A DNA stretch of 64,000 nt, taken from positions 1 to 64,000 of the forward strand of contig JBLXEV010000005.1 in NCBI GenBank assembly GCA_048262715.1, given 5' to 3'. Of the stretch, positions 34,479-41,800 are shown one piece after another. The stretch comes from Albirhodobacter sp048262715. GTDB lineage: Bacteria > Pseudomonadota > Alphaproteobacteria > Rhodobacterales > Rhodobacteraceae. The position numbers and the translations under genes were made by a program. The notes under the pieces are model-generated. The model was not told the origin of the DNA. It made no database searches and saw only the letters and a program-made list of their open reading frames with translations. Every line of letters starts with the position of its first letter. Position 1 is the first letter of the stretch.

Positions 34479-35921
34479 ATGATTTATCCAGTCATTTTAT
34501 GCGGCGGCTTTGGAACACGCCTATGGCCCTTATCGCGGCGCTCCTACCCGAAACAATTCGTCCCTCTTGTTGGCAATGAGACGCTCTTTCAGGCCTCTGT
34601 TCAGCGCCTTTCGGGCGATGGCCCATTGGCGTTTGCCGCGCCAATCGTGCTGACAGGCTCCGATTTCCGCTTCATCGTCACCGAGCAACTTCACGCAATC
34701 GGAATCGACCCCGGAGCGATCCTGATTGAGCCAGAGAGCCGGAACACCGCACCGGCAATTTTGGCCGCAGCGCTGCATTTACACAAGCAAGACCCCGAAG
34801 CGGTGATGCTGGTCGCCCCTTCGGATCACGTTGTGCCAGACACCGAAGCCTTCCACTGCGCCGTATCAAAAGGGCTGGAGGCCGTGGCCGCTGGAAAGCT
34901 TGTGACCTTTGGGATTGCGCCGTCACATGCTGAAACCGCCTATGGCTATCTCGAACTGGTTGAAAATCCGGATGGGACAGGCGCTCCGATCAATTTGAAG
35001 ACATTCGTCGAGAAGCCCGGTTTGGCCCACGCCGAAGCGATGTGCGCGGCCGGAAACTTCATGTGGAATGCAGGGATTTTCCTGTTCACTGCACAGGATA
35101 TTATCGCGGCCTTCAAAACTTGCGCCCCTGATCTGATCGCGCCTGTGTCAGCGGCAGTTGAGAACGCAAAGATTGACTTGGGCTTCCTGCGGCTCGCGCC
35201 CGAAGCGTGGGATCAAACCCCTGATATTTCAATTGATTACGCGGTGATGGAAAAGGCCGATAATCTGGCAGTAGTGCCGTTTGGCGGCAATTGGTCAGAT
35301 CTTGGCGGTTGGGGCGCAGTGTGGCGCGAAAGCGCACCGGATGCGGACGGGGTTGTCGCAACGGGCGGCGCGGTCGCGATCGACTGCGCGAATTCGCTTT
35401 TGCGCTCGGATAGCGAAAGGGTCGAACTCGTCGGCATCGGCCTAAAGAACATTCTGGCGATTGCGATGAATGATGCGGTTCTGGTTGCTGATATGTCCTG
35501 CGCGCAGGATGTGAAAAGAGCCGTCACCTTCTTAAAGGCAAAGGGCGCTGTGCAGGCGACACATTTCCCGAAAGATCACCGCCCTTGGGGCTGGTTTGAG
35601 AGCCTTGTGCTGGGCAATCGCTTCCAAGTGAAGCGGATCCATGTCCATCCCGGCGCGGCGCTCTCATTGCAAAGCCATGTGCACCGTTCCGAGCATTGGA
35701 TTGTGGTCGAGGGCACCGCGCGGGTGACGGTCGATGGCGCAGTGCGGTTGGTGACGGAGAATGAGTCCGTCTATGTTCCCCTCGGCTCGGTGCACCGGAT
35801 GGAGAATCCGGGAAAGGTGCCAATGGTGCTGATTGAGGTTCAGACCGGCTCCTATATCGGTGAAGATGACATTTTCCGCTATGAGGATAGGTATGCGCGC
35901 GGACAAGGCGCCAAAGGGTAG
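34479..35921 (+). CDS. manC: Mannose-1-phosphate guanylyltransferase / mannose-6-phosphate isomerase
   Basis: A 480-residue bifunctional enzyme for GDP-mannose synthesis. The N-terminal nucleotidyltransferase begins with GGFGTRLWPLSRRSYPKQF, which includes the pyrophosphorylase signature, and the FVEKP motif is near residue 170. The C-terminal type-II phosphomannose isomerase cupin (about 360-480) carries RPWGWFE-, QSHVHRSEHWIVVEGTA and YVPLGSVHRMENP. The enzyme feeds surface polysaccharide synthesis, but no other polysaccharide gene is nearby, so it is an isolated copy. GGAGG lies before the start. Confidence 0.93.
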   Translation: MIYPVILCGGFGTRLWPLSRRSYPKQFVPLVGNETLFQASVQRLSGDGPLAFAAPIVLTGSDFRFIVTEQLHAIGIDPGAILIEPESRNTAPAILAAALHLHKQDPEAVMLVAPSDHVVPDTEAFHCAVSKGLEAVAAGKLVTFGIAPSHAETAYGYLELVENPDGTGAPINLKTFVEKPGLAHAEAMCAAGNFMWNAGIFLFTAQDIIAAFKTCAPDLIAPVSAAVENAKIDLGFLRLAPEAWDQTPDISIDYAVMEKADNLAVVPFGGNWSDLGGWGAVWRESAPDADGVVATGGAVAIDCANSLLRSDSERVELVGIGLKNILAIAMNDAVLVADMSCAQDVKRAVTFLKAKGAVQATHFPKDHRPWGWFESLVLGNRFQVKRIHVHPGAALSLQSHVHRSEHWIVVEGTARVTVDGAVRLVTENESVYVPLGSVHRMENPGKVPMVLIEVQTGSYIGEDDIFRYEDRYARGQGAKG

Positions 35922-35969
35922 CACCGCTTCCCCGCCGCAACTCGGTTCATCCTCGGCATTTGCCGTGCG

Positions 35970-36818
35970 TCAGCCGAGCCAGAGCCGGATCAGAGCAGCT
36001 TCCGGGGTTTCTGTTCCGCCATTTTCAACGCCCAAGGCCCAGAGCCCCGCACCTGCCGCGTAGCTGCCTTGCACAAGACCACCGGATTCGCTCTGGCTGA
36101 CGGCGCGCAGGCGTTTGCCAGCGACAACAGCCCGCCCCAGCGCATCAAGGATCGCAGGCGTGCTCATTGCGGTGCCTGCGCCAAAAATCCGCAGCACGGC
36201 GCCATCGAGAGTGTTGAGTGCGGCTTCCAACATCTCCGCAGGCATTCCGGGGGAGAGCGTTAAGATCGCGAGACGGCGTGTATCAAATCTGCGATGCAGG
36301 GGCGCAAGGGCAGGGGTCTGCGGTTGCGCACGAAAGGCATCCGCCGCGTGTGTATCATGCTTCACAAGACCATCAGCGGGAAGCAATTTACCCGCGAAGG
36401 CGAGCACGACGCCCTCCAGTGCCGGATCCAGCGCGGCGCAGATTGCTTGCGCGAGATTGGCCTCGGCATCGCCGCCCATGCCAAGCGGCACCATGGATCC
36501 GCACAGCACAACACGCCGCGCTGTCCCCGCCAGCGCTTGCGAAAGTGCTGCGCCGCTATGGGCCATCGTGTCTGTGCCATGTGTCAAGATAACCGGAAGA
36601 TCGGGATGGGCGTCGATCAGATCGAGGAAACGGTTCCATTCGGCAGGGCCGACATCGGCACTATCAAGCAACGGATCAAACGCTATGGTGACCAGATCTG
36701 TGCCACTGGGCAGCGCGGCTTCGATGGCCGCCTCCACAAGCCCTGCCTTTGGGGCAAGCCCATTTGCAGTTTGCGCCATACCAATCGTGCCGCCGCTATG
36801 CAAAAGTAGAATACGCAC
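35970..36818 (-). CDS. L-asparaginase family protein
   Basis: A 282-residue asparaginase. The first catalytic threonine is in SGGTIGM near residue 11 and the second motif is HGTDTMAHSGAAL with the Thr-Asp-Lys-type centre near residue 82. No signal peptide is present, so it is the cytosolic type; at 282 residues it is shorter than the 320-350 usual for the family, with a reduced C-terminal domain. The start codon is GTG (36818), preceded by GGGGGGAGG. It lies 54 bases downstream of the phosphopantetheinyl transferase gene on the same strand. Confidence 0.87.
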   Translation of the reverse strand: MRILLLHSGGTIGMAQTANGLAPKAGLVEAAIEAALPSGTDLVTIAFDPLLDSADVGPAEWNRFLDLIDAHPDLPVILTHGTDTMAHSGAALSQALAGTARRVVLCGSMVPLGMGGDAEANLAQAICAALDPALEGVVLAFAGKLLPADGLVKHDTHAADAFRAQPQTPALAPLHRRFDTRRLAILTLSPGMPAEMLEAALNTLDGAVLRIFGAGTAMSTPAILDALGRAVVAGKRLRAVSQSESGGLVQGSYAAGAGLWALGVENGGTETPEAALIRLWLG

Positions 36819-36845
36819 CTGCGCCTCCCCCCAGAAGATTTGCCC

Positions 36846-36892
36846 CGCAGATAACGGGCGCGGGCGTCGCGATCAAGCGCCGGTTATCTGCG
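36846..36892. repeat. Inverted repeat bridging PPTase end and asparaginase start
   Basis: CGCAGATAAC (36846-36855) is matched by GTTATCTGCG (36883-36892); the similarity extends inward over a GGCGC segment. The right arm lies within the last codons of the transferase gene (the protein end PQITGA), the left arm 28 bases before the asparaginase GTG. The structure could terminate, attenuate or couple the two genes. Confidence 0.55.
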
Positions 36893-37637
36893 GCGGGGCG
36901 ATCATCCATGTCACGAGATGATCTTCGTTCAAAACATAGCGCAGATTGAACGCCGCCCCTTCGCGCAGCGTAGGATGCAAACTGCGGGTGAGGCGCAGGG
37001 TCAGATGATCCGGCGCGGGGAGTTCACTCAGGACCGCAGCATCAAACCCGAAATGCGCCCGCACTACAGGATAGAGCGCCTTGAACAGGGTCTCCTTAGC
37101 GGAGAATATCAGCGTGGCGAGGCGATCAGGAGGGAAGCCGGACTTGCCATCCAACAGGGCCCGTTCTGTGTTTGACAGCGCGATTTTCACAAGGGCAGCT
37201 TGCGCGCGCGGGGCGGCATAGGCTTCGATATCGATCCCCAAACCCTGAGAACGGGGGGATGCCTCAGGCGCAACAATCGCGGCGCAATGGCCCCGTGCAT
37301 GGCTGATCGAGCCCAAAACTCCTTGCGGCCAGATCGGCGCGCGGTCCGGCCCGATGGCGATTTCAACGGCGGGAAGCGCGAGGGTTTTAAGGGCTGCTCT
37401 GGCCATAGCACGCCCCGCGAGAAATTCCGCGCGGCGTTTTTCTGCGGCACGGACGAGCGTGGTAGGGCAGGGGATACCCAGCCGATCGAACAAGGCGGGG
37501 GAAAACCGATCCAGCGCAAAACGAGCGCGGATCAGCGCGGCCCCGCCTTGGCCCGAGGCAAGCATTTCGGCGTCGAAGAGAAAGCCCTCCGCGCGGTGCA
37601 TTAGATCGACAATTTCAGGCGCGAGTGGCATGGGCAT
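36873..37637 (-). CDS. 4'-phosphopantetheinyl transferase (EntD/Sfp type)
   Basis: A 254-residue enzyme that activates carrier proteins by adding the phosphopantetheine arm from CoA. The EntD-like N-terminal part ends with VLGSISHARGHCAAIVAP. The Mg-binding motif is GIDIEAY, and the second motif is FSAKETLFKALYP, where Phe replaces the more common Trp. No NRPS or polyketide gene is in the window, so its partner carrier protein is elsewhere. Two in-frame ATGs (37637 and 37631) are possible starts. Confidence 0.88.
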   Translation of the reverse strand: MPMPLAPEIVDLMHRAEGFLFDAEMLASGQGGAALIRARFALDRFSPALFDRLGIPCPTTLVRAAEKRRAEFLAGRAMARAALKTLALPAVEIAIGPDRAPIWPQGVLGSISHARGHCAAIVAPEASPRSQGLGIDIEAYAAPRAQAALVKIALSNTERALLDGKSGFPPDRLATLIFSAKETLFKALYPVVRAHFGFDAAVLSELPAPDHLTLRLTRSLHPTLREGAAFNLRYVLNEDHLVTWMIAPPQITGA

Positions 37638-37747
37638 GGCGCATCAAGAGCGATCCTTGCGGCGAGGGTCAAGGGCAAAACAGGCAGGCGCAGGCGGTGC
37701 AGTTAGTGACGAGTCCCGCGTTGAATTTCAGTGCGAGCATCGCGATT

Positions 37748-37789
37748 AAGATCAAATGATCTTTACTTGCGGGCCATATGGACTATATT
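37748..37789 (+). promoter_or_regulatory. Toxin-antitoxin promoter with palindromic operator
   Basis: The perfect palindrome AAGATCA-AA-TGATCTT (37748-37763) overlaps a possible -35 (TTTACT, 37762-37767), with a -10 TATATT at 37784-37789 after a 16-base spacer. It is 24 bases before the antitoxin start. Placement fits autorepression by the antitoxin/toxin complex, which is normal for this class; binding is inferred. Confidence 0.55.
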
Positions 37790-37812
37790 TATCCACAAGA
37801 AGGAGAGATCAG

Positions 37813-38202
37813 ATGTCCATTGCGATGTTGAAACACGATAGCGCACAGATCACGACCGTGGCTCTCAAGGCGTTCGGTGCTGTGATGGCACGCTGGGGCT
37901 TGCCGATTTCCGAAGCGGCGGCGCTTGCGGATATGTCCGAAAGCACATGGAAACGCGCTAAAAAGCCTGGCTACAGTGGCGATCTGACCAAGGATCAAAT
38001 GCTGCGGATCAGCGCCGTGATCGGGATCTACAAAGCGCTGGAACTGTATTTCAGCGATACACTCGCCCAGCAATGGGTAAGCCTGCCCAACGAGGGGCCT
38101 TTGTTTGGCGGCGCGCGCCCCATCGAGACGATGATCGAAGACGGCTTGCCACAATTCTTACGGGTGCGCAGCTATCTTGATGCGCTGCGGGGCGGGGCGT
38201 GA
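37813..38202 (+). CDS. Xre/MbcA/ParS-type antitoxin (DUF2384)
   Basis: A 129-residue antitoxin. The N-terminal Xre-like helix-turn-helix contains LPISEAAALADMSESTWKRA (about residues 29-48). The C-terminal toxin-binding domain has the family pattern ALELYFSDTLAQQWVSLPNE, GLFGG-type PLFGGARPIETMIEDG and LPQFLRVRSYLDALRGG. The ATG at 37813 follows GAAGGAGAG and gives the standard length; an upstream in-frame start at 37756 overlaps the operator. It overlaps the toxin gene by four bases (GTGA), antitoxin first as usual. Confidence 0.92.
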   Translation: MSIAMLKHDSAQITTVALKAFGAVMARWGLPISEAAALADMSESTWKRAKKPGYSGDLTKDQMLRISAVIGIYKALELYFSDTLAQQWVSLPNEGPLFGGARPIETMIEDGLPQFLRVRSYLDALRGGA

Positions 38203-38891
38203 AGATTACCCAGATTTCGGACCGCGGCTTGGTGCGTCTGGTTCCGGCGGCTTACCATAAGCCGCCCGTGTTGCGCGGCCTTGTTGAGAGTGACGAAGAG
38301 ATGGAGATCCTCGCGCAGATCGAGGGGATGACCTCGGCGCGGCTTCTGGCTGAGCGCGGGCGCAACCTCTATCTCGACCGCCGTGAACTGGCATGGCGTC
38401 GGCGGACCCGCGATTTACAAGTTTACGGACACAGCCATATTAACGCGGCCTTTGCCTATACGCGGGCGGGCGGAAACCGCTTCAACGATGAGACTCGTGG
38501 CGCATGGTATTGCGCGTGGGATGTGCTGACTTCGCTCGCGGAGGTCGCCTTTCACAAGACGCGCGAACTGGCCTATGTCGGGGTGTTTCATGAAAAAGCG
38601 CGCTATGTGGAGCTGTTGGCCGATGTCATCGGAGAGGTGCCCGATTTGACAGATATGCCCGATCACCCGTCCTTGGCGGCCGATCCGGCAGAGGGGTATC
38701 CCGAGGGGCAAGCCCTAGCGGAGCGGCTGCGACGGGCAGGGCATATGGGCCTGATCTATCCATCAGTGCGGGCGCCGAACGGCAAATGCCTCGTCATCTT
38801 CGACCCCGATGCGATCCGCAATGTCCGGCCCGGTGCGAGCTGGGAACTCCTGTGGGACGGCGGACCGGATTACACCGTGCGCGGACTTTAA
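38199..38891 (+). CDS. RES domain toxin, NAD+ phosphorylase/hydrolase type
   Basis: A 230-residue toxin. The three residues that name the RES family are visible: Arg94 in GGNRFND, Glu115 in LAEVAFHKT, and Ser189 in YPSVRAPNG. Characterised homologues (MbcT, ParT-related) deplete NAD+ or modify a target with ADP-ribose, arresting growth. The start is GTG, overlapping the antitoxin stop, giving translational coupling and lower toxin output. It is convergent with pcaQ with only eight bases between. A stand-alone, complete locus and probably functional. Confidence 0.92.
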   Translation: MKITQISDRGLVRLVPAAYHKPPVLRGLVESDEEMEILAQIEGMTSARLLAERGRNLYLDRRELAWRRRTRDLQVYGHSHINAAFAYTRAGGNRFNDETRGAWYCAWDVLTSLAEVAFHKTRELAYVGVFHEKARYVELLADVIGEVPDLTDMPDHPSLAADPAEGYPEGQALAERLRRAGHMGLIYPSVRAPNGKCLVIFDPDAIRNVRPGASWELLWDGGPDYTVRGL

Positions 38892-38899
38892 AGCAGATC

Positions 38900-39829
38900 C
38901 TAGGGGGCGAATTCCTGACTACCGTCCGATCCGGTGACCTGCACCAAGGCCTCGATCAAAGCAATCTGCAACGCGGGAAGGGTGTTGGTGTCACGGTAGC
39001 AAACGCCCACAGGCCCCGCCATGATCGTGGTCTGCAAGGGGAGGATCGTAAGCGTTCCGGCCGCGACTTCATCGGCAACAACGCCTTGAGAAATCATCCA
39101 TATTGCATCAGATCTCTGGAGGATTTTGCGCCCGAACGCGAGCGAAACCGTCTCAAAAATAGGCTCGATAGTGTGGAGCGCATGGCTTGTCAGATAGGCG
39201 CGCACGGACGGGTGAATTACTGCGCCGCTCGGGGGCAGCATCAGCGGGTAATCCGCGAGATCTTTGGGGCGGAAGCGGGTCTTGTGTAGCGGATGATCTG
39301 GGCGGGCGACAATCACCACCTCCTCATCATACAGCTGCCGGAAGGCGAGACCTGTCATGCGTTCCGGCGCGGGCATCCGCCCGACCACGAGATCCAGCTT
39401 GCCCTCACGTAGTTGCGAGAACAGCAGCCAGTTCGGCCCCGTCGTCACCCGTAACAGAGCATCGGGATGCGTTTTTTGGAAGGCCATAGCCGCAGTGGGG
39501 AATACCTCACTCGCGACCGTTGGCAATATGCCAACCGAAAGGCGCAGTTTCTCCGCAGGGGCCTGTTGCACAAGGGCTTGCGCGCGCTCCAACCCTGCAA
39601 AAGCCGCGCCCGCATGTTGCTGGAACAATCGCCCTGCGGCGGTGAGCGCGAGCCTGCGGCCCGAACGATCAAACAGCAGAACTCCAAGGATCTCCTCCAA
39701 CTCCTTGATCGTTTTTGAGGCGGCAGGCTGCGACAGGTGCAGTGCCTCAGCCGCCGCACTCAGGCTCTCTAAGCGGGCGGTCTCGAGAAAGCAGCGCAAA
39801 TGGCGAAGTCGGAGGTGGGGGTCAATCAT
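38900..39829 (-). CDS. pcaQ: LysR family regulator of protocatechuate genes
   Basis: A 309-residue LysR protein with a helix-turn-helix at residues about 6-65 (CFLETARLESLSAAAEALHL, then SQPAASKTIKELEE) and an effector domain. It is divergent from pcaCHGB, and the palindrome ATAACC-TGTG-GGTTAT sits directly before its start codon. Both are hallmarks of PcaQ in alphaproteobacteria, where beta-carboxy-cis,cis-muconate and gamma-carboxymuconolactone act as co-inducers. The operator ends one base before the ATG, so pcaQ probably has a very short or no leader and is autorepressed. Confidence 0.92.
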   Translation of the reverse strand: MIDPHLRLRHLRCFLETARLESLSAAAEALHLSQPAASKTIKELEEILGVLLFDRSGRRLALTAAGRLFQQHAGAAFAGLERAQALVQQAPAEKLRLSVGILPTVASEVFPTAAMAFQKTHPDALLRVTTGPNWLLFSQLREGKLDLVVGRMPAPERMTGLAFRQLYDEEVVIVARPDHPLHKTRFRPKDLADYPLMLPPSGAVIHPSVRAYLTSHALHTIEPIFETVSLAFGRKILQRSDAIWMISQGVVADEVAAGTLTILPLQTTIMAGPVGVCYRDTNTLPALQIALIEALVQVTGSDGSQEFAP

Positions 39830-39830
39830 T

Positions 39831-39846
39831 ATAACCTGTGGGTTAT
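39831..39846. promoter_or_regulatory. PcaQ-binding site
   Basis: ATAACC-TGTG-GGTTAT is a perfect palindrome and matches the published PcaQ consensus ATAACC-N4-GGTTAA. It stands 127 bases upstream of pcaC and one base from the pcaQ start, so it can serve both directions. Confidence 0.85.
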
Positions 39847-39972
39847 GCGTACGGGCACAAATAATAATTTATTGAATCGATTTTCTATGCAAGACAAAAC
39901 CTCACGCCAGCCACGCAAGCCTCGTTGATCAGCAGTTTTTGAGCGGGGCTGTGCAGAATTTTGGAGCGAATG

Positions 39973-40374
39973 ATGGGCGAAGAGCACCACGTAAGCCGTT
40001 ATGATCAGGGTATGATCACCCGCCGGAAGGTGTTGGGTGACGCGCATGTTGATCGGGCCGAAGCGGCGAAAACCGATTTGGACCAGCCATTCCAAGCCTT
40101 GATCACCGAGGGCGCATGGGGAACTGTGTGGTCTTCGAATGCGATCTCCCTGCGCGAGCGCTCGATGTTGACCTTGGCACTGCTGGCTGCAACGGGGAAT
40201 TTCGAGGAGATTGCCATGCATATCCGCGCCACCGCGCGCACAGGGGCAAGCAAATCCGACGTGATGGAGGCGTTCCAGCATGTTGCGATCTATGCTGGTG
40301 TGCCGCGCGCTAACCATGCGATCAAAATCGCAAAACAGACCTATGCCGAAATGGAGGCGGCATCAGATGACTGA
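39973..40374 (+). CDS. pcaC: 4-carboxymuconolactone decarboxylase
   Basis: A 133-residue protein of the CMD/AhpD-like family that decarboxylates gamma-carboxymuconolactone to beta-ketoadipate enol-lactone. RRKVLGDAHVDRAE and RERSMLTLALLAATGNFEEIAMHIRAT-type sequence are the family signatures. GGAG at 39963-39966 gives the best spacing to the ATG at 39973; the ATG at 39970 is an alternative. Its end overlaps pcaH by eight bases. It is the first gene of the operon after the PcaQ site, where pcaD normally stands in relatives. Confidence 0.93.
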   Translation: MGEEHHVSRYDQGMITRRKVLGDAHVDRAEAAKTDLDQPFQALITEGAWGTVWSSNAISLRERSMLTLALLAATGNFEEIAMHIRATARTGASKSDVMEAFQHVAIYAGVPRANHAIKIAKQTYAEMEAASDD

Positions 40375-41095
40375 TCTCGGCCCACTCGTCCCGCGCAACC
40401 GCGAGCTTCACCCCGAGCCCTATTGGCCGGATTACAAAACCTCCATCGCGCGCTCGCCCAGGCTTCCGCTTCTGTCGATGGAAAGCAGCGCCTCGGAAGA
40501 GACTGGCCCGACCTTCGGCCATGGGCTGATCGGGGCGCTCGACAACAACTTGATCCTGAACTGGTCGCAGGGCAAAGCCGCCGCGATTGGCGAGCGGATC
40601 CTTGTGCATGGCCGTGTTCTGGATGGGTTCGCGCGGCCAGTGCCCAATACACTTGTCGAGATTTGGCAGGCCAATGCTGGCGGCCGCTATCGCCATAAAA
40701 AAGACGGCTATCTCGCGCCACTGGATGAGAATTTTGGCGGCTGCGGGCGCACCCTGACCGACGAAAACGGGTATTACAAATTCCTCACGATCCGGCCCGG
40801 GGCCTATCCTTGGCCGAACCGTGGCAATGATTGGCGTCCGATGCATATCCATGTCTCGGTGTTTGGACATAGTTTTGGGCAGCGGCTGATCACGCAACTT
40901 TATTTCGAGGGCGATCCGCTGATTCAACATTGCCCGATTGCCGCAACCGTCCGTAACAAAAGCCAGCTCGATGCGCTCGTGGCGCCGCTCGATCTGGCGA
41001 TGTCCAAACCGCTCGATTTCCTTGCCTATAAGTTCGATATTGTGCTGCGCGGACGGCGCCAGACGATGTTCGAGAATAAGATGGAGGGGATGTAA
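40367..41095 (+). CDS. pcaH: Protocatechuate 3,4-dioxygenase beta subunit
   Basis: A 242-residue iron(III) intradiol dioxygenase subunit that opens protocatechuate to beta-carboxymuconate. The four iron ligands are all present: Tyr108 (GGRYRHKKD), Tyr147 (RPGAYPW), His160 and His162 (RPMHIHVS). These correspond exactly to the ligands known in the Pseudomonas enzyme. The start at 40367 lies within the end of pcaC; the stop is three bases from pcaG, matching the usual HG pairing. Confidence 0.96.
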   Translation: MTDLGPLVPRNRELHPEPYWPDYKTSIARSPRLPLLSMESSASEETGPTFGHGLIGALDNNLILNWSQGKAAAIGERILVHGRVLDGFARPVPNTLVEIWQANAGGRYRHKKDGYLAPLDENFGGCGRTLTDENGYYKFLTIRPGAYPWPNRGNDWRPMHIHVSVFGHSFGQRLITQLYFEGDPLIQHCPIAATVRNKSQLDALVAPLDLAMSKPLDFLAYKFDIVLRGRRQTMFENKMEGM

Positions 41096-41098
41096 GCC

Positions 41099-41698
41099 AT
41101 GGTGCAGAAAACTGTGCATCTACCCGAGAGCGCCTCGCAAACTGCGGGCCCCTATGTCCATATCGGCCTGATGCCGAGCTACACCGGAAACGGCCAAATC
41201 TACACGCAGGAAGTGGGCCTTTCTCCGATTGCGGAGGGGGTTCATGGCGAGATCGTCACCATCACAGGGTCGGTGTTTGATGGCACGGGCTGGGCGCTGC
41301 GGGATGCGATGATCGAGACATGGCAGGCTGATGCACGGGGCCACCACGCGGGCGACGCAGAGGCCGATCCGGCCGTGAGCGGCTTTTCGCGGATCGCCGC
41401 AGACCCTGAGAGCGGCCTATTCACGCTGCGCACGGTGAAGCCAGGGCGGGTCCGTGCTCGGTCTGGCGTGCTGCAAGCGCCGCATATCTCGCTGTGGATT
41501 GTCGCGCGCGGGATCAATATTGGCTTGCAAACGCGGATTTATTTCGAGGATGAGGATAACGGCAGCGATCCACTCCTTGCGCGGATCGAGCAGGCGCCGC
41601 GCGTTCAAACCTTGATCGCAAAGAAAATCGGCCCGTCGGAGTATCGCTTCGATATTCGTTTGCAGGGCGAGGGCGAGACCGTATTCCTCGATCTGTGA
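41099..41698 (+). CDS. pcaG: Protocatechuate 3,4-dioxygenase alpha subunit
   Basis: A 199-residue partner of PcaH with the same fold but no iron ligands. The start ESASQTAGPYVHIGL and the segment FDGTGWALRDAMIETWQADA are typical, and the protein ends RIYFEDED..., EYRFDIRLQGEGETVFLDL. It follows pcaH by three bases. A near-copy of its terminal 18 bases occurs in the gap before pcaB. Confidence 0.95.
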   Translation: MVQKTVHLPESASQTAGPYVHIGLMPSYTGNGQIYTQEVGLSPIAEGVHGEIVTITGSVFDGTGWALRDAMIETWQADARGHHAGDAEADPAVSGFSRIAADPESGLFTLRTVKPGRVRARSGVLQAPHISLWIVARGINIGLQTRIYFEDEDNGSDPLLARIEQAPRVQTLIAKKIGPSEYRFDIRLQGEGETVFLDL

Positions 41699-41775
41699 CC
41701 CACGATTTGCCCCTGATATGGGGGCAAATTTGAACACCGCCTGCGCCCACCGAAAAGGGGCGAGGGCGAGACTGT
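41665..41775 (+). repeat. Short direct repeat of the pcaG 3' end, with an intervening hairpin
   Basis: GGGCGAGGGCGAGACCGT (41665-41682, inside pcaG) recurs as GGGCGAGGGCGAGACTGT (41758-41775) with one mismatch and 93 bases apart; both read GEGETV in the same frame relative to each other. Between them is a hairpin, ATTTGCCCC (41705-41713) / GGGGCAAAT (41721-41729), which could terminate or stabilise the pcaCHG transcript. The repeat is probably a decayed duplication. Confidence 0.6.
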
Positions 41776-41800
41776 GCTTTGAAACCAAACGGATCCCACC

